A stretch of DNA of 8,536 nt from Ramlibacter tataouinensis (GTDB lineage: Bacteria; Pseudomonadota; Gammaproteobacteria; Burkholderiales; Burkholderiaceae_C): positions 1-8,536 of the forward strand of contig DIZF01000067.1 of NCBI GenBank assembly GCA_002427815.1, given 5' to 3'. The position numbers and the translations under genes are program-made. Shown here one piece after another: positions 6,165 to 8,536 of this stretch. The notes beneath the pieces are model-generated. The model saw nothing but the letters and a program-made list of their open reading frames with translations, had not been told where the DNA came from and did not search any database. Numbering within the stretch: position 1 is the first letter of the stretch; the number at the start of each line of letters is the position of its first letter.

Positions 6165-8072
6165 TCAGAGCTTGTTGGCGATGTCCGACGCGACCCTTTG
6201 GGAGAACGCATCGATGGACATCGCGCCGAGGTCCTGGTTACCCCGAGCGCGCACTGCGACAGCACCAGCCGCCTTTTCCTTGTCGCCGACGACCAGGATG
6301 TAAGGAGGCTTTTGCAACGAATGCCCGCGTATTTTATACGTAATTTTCTCGTTACGCAGGTCAAACTCTACCCTAAGCCCTTGATTTTGCAGCTCTTTGA
6401 CCACGCTACGGGCGTAATCCGCCTGCGAATCCGTGATGTTGAGCACCACCACCTGTACCGGCGCCAGCCAGCAGGGGAGCGCGCCGGCGTACTGCTCGAC
6501 CAGGATGCCGATGAACCGTTCCATGCTCCCGACGATCGCCCGGTGCAGCATCACCGGCCGGTGCCGGGCCCCGTCCTCCCCGACGTATTCGGCATCCAGC
6601 CGCTCAGGCATCGAAAAATCGACCTGCATGGTGCCGCACTGCCATTGACGCCCGATCGCATCCTTGAGCGTGTACTCGATCTTCGGGCCGTAAAAGGCGC
6701 CCTCGCCCGGGGAAATCTCGAACTCGCACCCTGACGCCCGCAGGCTTTCGATCAAGGCCTGCTCGGCCTTGTCCCAGCTCTCGTCCGAGCCGATGCGCTG
6801 GGCCGGCCGGGTGGCCACCTTGTAGATGATGTGTTCGAAGCCGAAATCCCGGTACACGTTTTGCAGGAGGCTGGTGTAGGCCATGCACTCACCCAGGATG
6901 TGATCCTCGGTGCAGAAAATATGACCGTCGTCCTGCGTGAAGCCGCGCACCCGCATGATTCCGTGCAAACTGCCCGTGGGCTCATTGCGGTGGCACTGGC
7001 CGAACTCGCCGTAGCGCAACGGCAGGTCGCGGTAGCTCTTGATGCCCTGCTTGAAGATCAGGATGTGGCCCGGACAGTTCATCGGCTTGAGCGCAAAGTC
7101 GCGCTTCTCCGATTCCGTCGTGAACATGTTTTCCCGGTACTTGTCCCAGTGGCCCGTCTTTTCCCACAGCGTCTTGTCGAGCAATTGGGGGCCCTTGACC
7201 TCCTGATAGCCGTTGTCACGGTACACGCGGCGCATGTACTGCTCGACCTGCTGCCAGACGGCCCAACCCTTGGGATGCCAGAACACCATGCCTGGCGCGT
7301 GATCGTCGATGTGAAACAGGTCCAGTTCCCGACCGAGCTTGCGGTGATCGCGCTTCTCGGCTTCCTCCAGCATGGTCAGATACTGCTGGAGCTCTTCCTT
7401 GGTAGCCCAGGCCGTGCCGTAAATGCGCTGCAGCATTTCATTGCGGTGGTCGCCGCGCCAATAGGCGCCCGCGACCTTCATCAGCTTGAAGAATCTCAGC
7501 TTCCCGGTACTGGGCACGTGGGGGCCGCGGCAGAGGTCCTCGAAGCCGCCCTCGCGATACAACGACACGTCTTCGTTGGCCGGAATGCTGGCGATGATTT
7601 CCGCCTTGTATTGCTCGCCAATGCTCTTGAAGTGGGCCACGGCCTCGTCCCTGCGCAACACGCGGCGGGTCACCGGCTCGTCCTTGGCGGCGAGTTCGGC
7701 CATGCGCTTCTCGATTGCGGCCAGGTCCTCGGGAGTGAACGGCCGCTTGTACGAAAAGTCGTAAAAGAAACCGTTCTCGATCACGGGGCCGATGGTGACC
7801 TGCGCATCGGGGAACAATTGCTTCACCGCGTAGGCCAGCAGGTGGGCGGTCGAGTGGCGGATCACCTCCAGGCCATCCGGGTCCTTGGCCGTGACGATGG
7901 CCACCGGACTGTTCTCGCTGATGGTGTAGCTGGTGTCGACGATTTTGCCGTCGACCTTGCCCGCGAGGGCGGCCTTGGCCAGCCCCGGGCCGATCGATGC
8001 GGCGACCTCGGCCACGGTGACCGGGTTGGGGTATTCGCGTTGGGAACCGTCGGGAAGGGTGACTTGGATCAT
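6165..8072 (-). CDS. thrS: Threonine--tRNA ligase
   Basis: This 635-residue class II synthetase (E. coli ThrRS is 642) charges tRNA-Thr in the cytoplasm and clears Ser-tRNA-Thr. Domains in order: TGS (1-61); the editing domain (about 62-225) with the HxxxH pair H73/H77 and C181-x3-H185; the catalytic core (about 240-530) with zinc ligands C333, H384 and H510, motif 2 FGQCHRNE and motif 3 GSMERFIG; and the anticodon-binding domain (about 535-635). All these residues are intact. The start at 8072 gives the normal MIQVTLPDGS; no clear Shine-Dalgarno precedes it. It heads the synthetase-ribosomal block and ends 105 bases before the infC start. A small hairpin on the minus strand (6097-6082, GCCGCC/GGTGGC) lies in that gap. 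The 5' leader contains a Thr-rich mini-ORF and a terminator hairpin, pointing to supply-dependent control. Confidence 0.98.
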   Translation of the reverse strand: MIQVTLPDGSQREYPNPVTVAEVAASIGPGLAKAALAGKVDGKIVDTSYTISENSPVAIVTAKDPDGLEVIRHSTAHLLAYAVKQLFPDAQVTIGPVIENGFFYDFSYKRPFTPEDLAAIEKRMAELAAKDEPVTRRVLRRDEAVAHFKSIGEQYKAEIIASIPANEDVSLYREGGFEDLCRGPHVPSTGKLRFFKLMKVAGAYWRGDHRNEMLQRIYGTAWATKEELQQYLTMLEEAEKRDHRKLGRELDLFHIDDHAPGMVFWHPKGWAVWQQVEQYMRRVYRDNGYQEVKGPQLLDKTLWEKTGHWDKYRENMFTTESEKRDFALKPMNCPGHILIFKQGIKSYRDLPLRYGEFGQCHRNEPTGSLHGIMRVRGFTQDDGHIFCTEDHILGECMAYTSLLQNVYRDFGFEHIIYKVATRPAQRIGSDESWDKAEQALIESLRASGCEFEISPGEGAFYGPKIEYTLKDAIGRQWQCGTMQVDFSMPERLDAEYVGEDGARHRPVMLHRAIVGSMERFIGILVEQYAGALPCWLAPVQVVVLNITDSQADYARSVVKELQNQGLRVEFDLRNEKITYKIRGHSLQKPPYILVVGDKEKAAGAVAVRARGNQDLGAMSIDAFSQRVASDIANKL

Positions 8073-8090
8073 GGAAAAACGTCCAGGGAT

Positions 8091-8123
8091 GAAACAAGAA
8101 AGCGCGGCCTGCAGCCGCGCTTT
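8091..8123 (-). terminator. Terminator hairpin in the thrS leader
   Basis: A perfect 10-bp stem (AAAGCGCGGC at 8123-8114 with GCCGCGCTTT at 8108-8099) closes a 5-base loop. The minus-strand continuation is CTTGTTTC, so the U-rich tail (TTTCTTGTTTC) is interrupted. It lies 26 bases upstream of the thrS ATG, so it would stop transcripts before thrS. The plus strand also shows TTTT after the stem, but no plus-strand gene is seen that would use it. Confidence 0.75.
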
Positions 8124-8176
8124 TCCTGGGAACCTGAGGAGCTTCAGTGCACGACTACGCGGCCTCTAGCGGGCCG
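8114..8176 (-). promoter_or_regulatory. Competing pairing segments of the thrS attenuator
   Basis: The segment GGCCGCGT (8164-8157), directly after the leader stop codon, can pair with GCGCGGC(T) in the terminator's 5' arm (8120-8113), with six Watson-Crick pairs flanked by two G-U pairs. It nearly copies the terminator's 3' arm and so competes for the same partner. It can also pair with CGGCC (8176-8172) inside the leader ORF, 5 bp with the stop codon in the loop. This gives the 1:2, 2:3 and 3:4 layout of a classical attenuator. The pairings were made by eye, without free energies. Confidence 0.5.
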
Positions 8177-8207
8177 TGGAACCTTCCGGTGTAGTTCGCG
8201 GTGTCAT
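8166..8207 (-). CDS. Threonine-rich leader peptide of thrS
   Basis: A 13-codon ORF encodes MTPRTTPEGSTAR and stops at TAG. Threonine codons are at positions 2, 5, 6 and 11 (ACA, ACT, ACA, ACG), with a tandem pair at 5-6. It lies between the upstream small protein gene and a terminator hairpin, 93 bases before thrS. The placement matches a leader peptide whose translation senses charged tRNA-Thr: slow ribosomes on the Thr codons would leave the following antiterminator segment free. The ribosome-binding site is poor (AAAGG, 10 bases upstream). I know of E. coli thrS control only by a tRNA-like operator, so this would be a different mechanism. A chance ORF of this size cannot be ruled out from one sequence. 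Confidence 0.5.
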   Translation of the reverse strand: MTPRTTPEGSTAR

Positions 8208-8250
8208 AACCAGGGTGCCTTTCTCGCTCTTGTGGTCCTGCTCTCGGCAG

Positions 8251-8263
8251 TACGACCATTTTA
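8251..8263 (-). promoter_or_regulatory. Possible thrS leader promoter (-10 TAAAAT)
   Basis: TAAAAT (8263-8258) matches TATAAT at five of six positions and overlaps the stop codon of the upstream small gene. A start near 8251 would give a leader of about 180 bases containing the Thr-rich ORF and attenuator. No recognisable -35 box is at the right distance, so this is tentative. Confidence 0.25.
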
Positions 8264-8455
8264 ACCTGCTGGCAGAAAGCCCGTTCCGGCGCAGCGCGGA
8301 CAGCCGGTGATCACAGTCTGTCTTTCCACCTCGAAGTGCTCGTTGATGTTCTCGCTGTCGAAACGCAGCTCGCCGCTGCCGCCGCAGTCGGGACAGCGCG
8401 GCTGGTTGAGCTTGCTGACGTCGAAAGCACCTGTCTTCTCGTTGTCCGTGCCCAT
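8261..8455 (-). CDS. Small protein with two DnaJ-like CxxC zinc knuckles
   Basis: This is a 64-residue protein of unknown function. It has two cysteine knuckles, CPDCGGSGEL (from residue 21) and CPRCAGTGF (from residue 52), both resembling the CxxCxGxG repeats of the DnaJ zinc-binding region, separated by about 27 residues rich in acidic and polar side chains. Four cysteines in two pairs could bind one zinc ion. There is no signal peptide, membrane segment or J-domain. The ATG at 8455 is the only usable start in frame, because a stop lies at 8489-8491. GGGGA is 6 bases upstream and a better AGGAGG 13 bases upstream. It precedes thrS by 188 bases on the same strand. It could be a stand-alone zinc ribbon or chaperone-like accessory; I do not recognise a named family. 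Confidence 0.75.
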   Translation of the reverse strand: MGTDNEKTGAFDVSKLNQPRCPDCGGSGELRFDSENINEHFEVERQTVITGCPRCAGTGFLPAG

Positions 8456-8485
8456 GAGCGGTCCCCGTCCTCCTGTGAAGACCTC

Positions 8486-8514
8486 ACTCTAACCACGAAA
8501 GCCATAAACGACAA
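8486..8514 (-). promoter_or_regulatory. Weak promoter candidate for the zinc-knuckle gene
   Basis: TTGTCG (8514-8509), a 17-base spacer and TAGAGT (8491-8486) give four of six matches for each sigma-70 hexamer. The start would fall near 8479, just upstream of AGGAGG. Matches of this quality also occur by chance. Confidence 0.25.
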
Positions 8515-8536
8515 ACCCGAGTCTTATCCAACGAGG

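Noticed and set aside
5640..6734. 364-codon plus-strand open frame spanning infC, the gap and the thrS end
   Set aside because: It runs opposite two conserved genes and their intergenic region, with no start signal or domain.
6831..8264. 477-codon plus-strand open frame antisense to thrS and its leader
   Set aside because: It mirrors thrS codon structure, has no recognised motif or ribosome-binding site, and crosses the thrS regulatory leader.

Overview
The window is a housekeeping translation locus read entirely from the minus strand, from about 8536 down to 16. In transcript order it holds a small zinc-knuckle-like protein (8455-8261), thrS, infC, rpmI, rplT, pheS, pheT, ihfA, a MerR-family regulator and a tRNA-Pro(GGG) closed by a strong intrinsic terminator. 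The gene order from thrS to ihfA is the classic proteobacterial block, and the MerR gene plus tRNA-Pro after ihfA is familiar from gamma- and betaproteobacteria. High GC and the look of IhfA, PheT and IF3 (for example the PheT stretch LTPNLAHALSVYG) suggest a betaproteobacterium, most likely Burkholderiales. The family cannot be settled from this window, and that assignment is recall, not a search.

Region by region: 8456-8536 is upstream DNA with a weak promoter candidate. 8261-8455 encodes a 64-residue protein with two CxxC-type knuckles. 8073-8260 is the thrS leader. It contains a 13-codon ORF with four Thr codons, a segment able to pair with the terminator's 5' arm, and a 10-bp GC-rich hairpin, which together look like a ribosome-mediated attenuator. 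6165-8072 is thrS. 5469-6059 is infC, which appears to start at a rare AUC codon, so the first in-frame ATG would cut into the conserved N-terminus. 5099-5302 is rpmI and 4714-5073 is rplT. Between rplT and pheS a second terminator-like hairpin with a U-run ends only a few bases before the pheS start. pheS, pheT and ihfA follow closely. merR is separated from ihfA by 98 bases. tRNA-Pro has its own consensus -10 box and terminator.

The products work together in protein synthesis: two aminoacyl-tRNA synthetases (Thr and Phe), initiation factor 3, large-subunit proteins L35 and L20, and a proline tRNA. IHF-alpha is a nucleoid protein, and the MerR-like protein has no assigned role. There are no mobile elements, CRISPR arrays or foreign-looking islands. 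The interest lies in the RNA-level control signals: the thrS leader, the pheS-proximal terminator and the AUC start of infC. No stretch above 300 bases lacks a gene; the longest non-coding stretches are the thrS leader (about 190 bases) and the infC-rpmI gap (166 bases).
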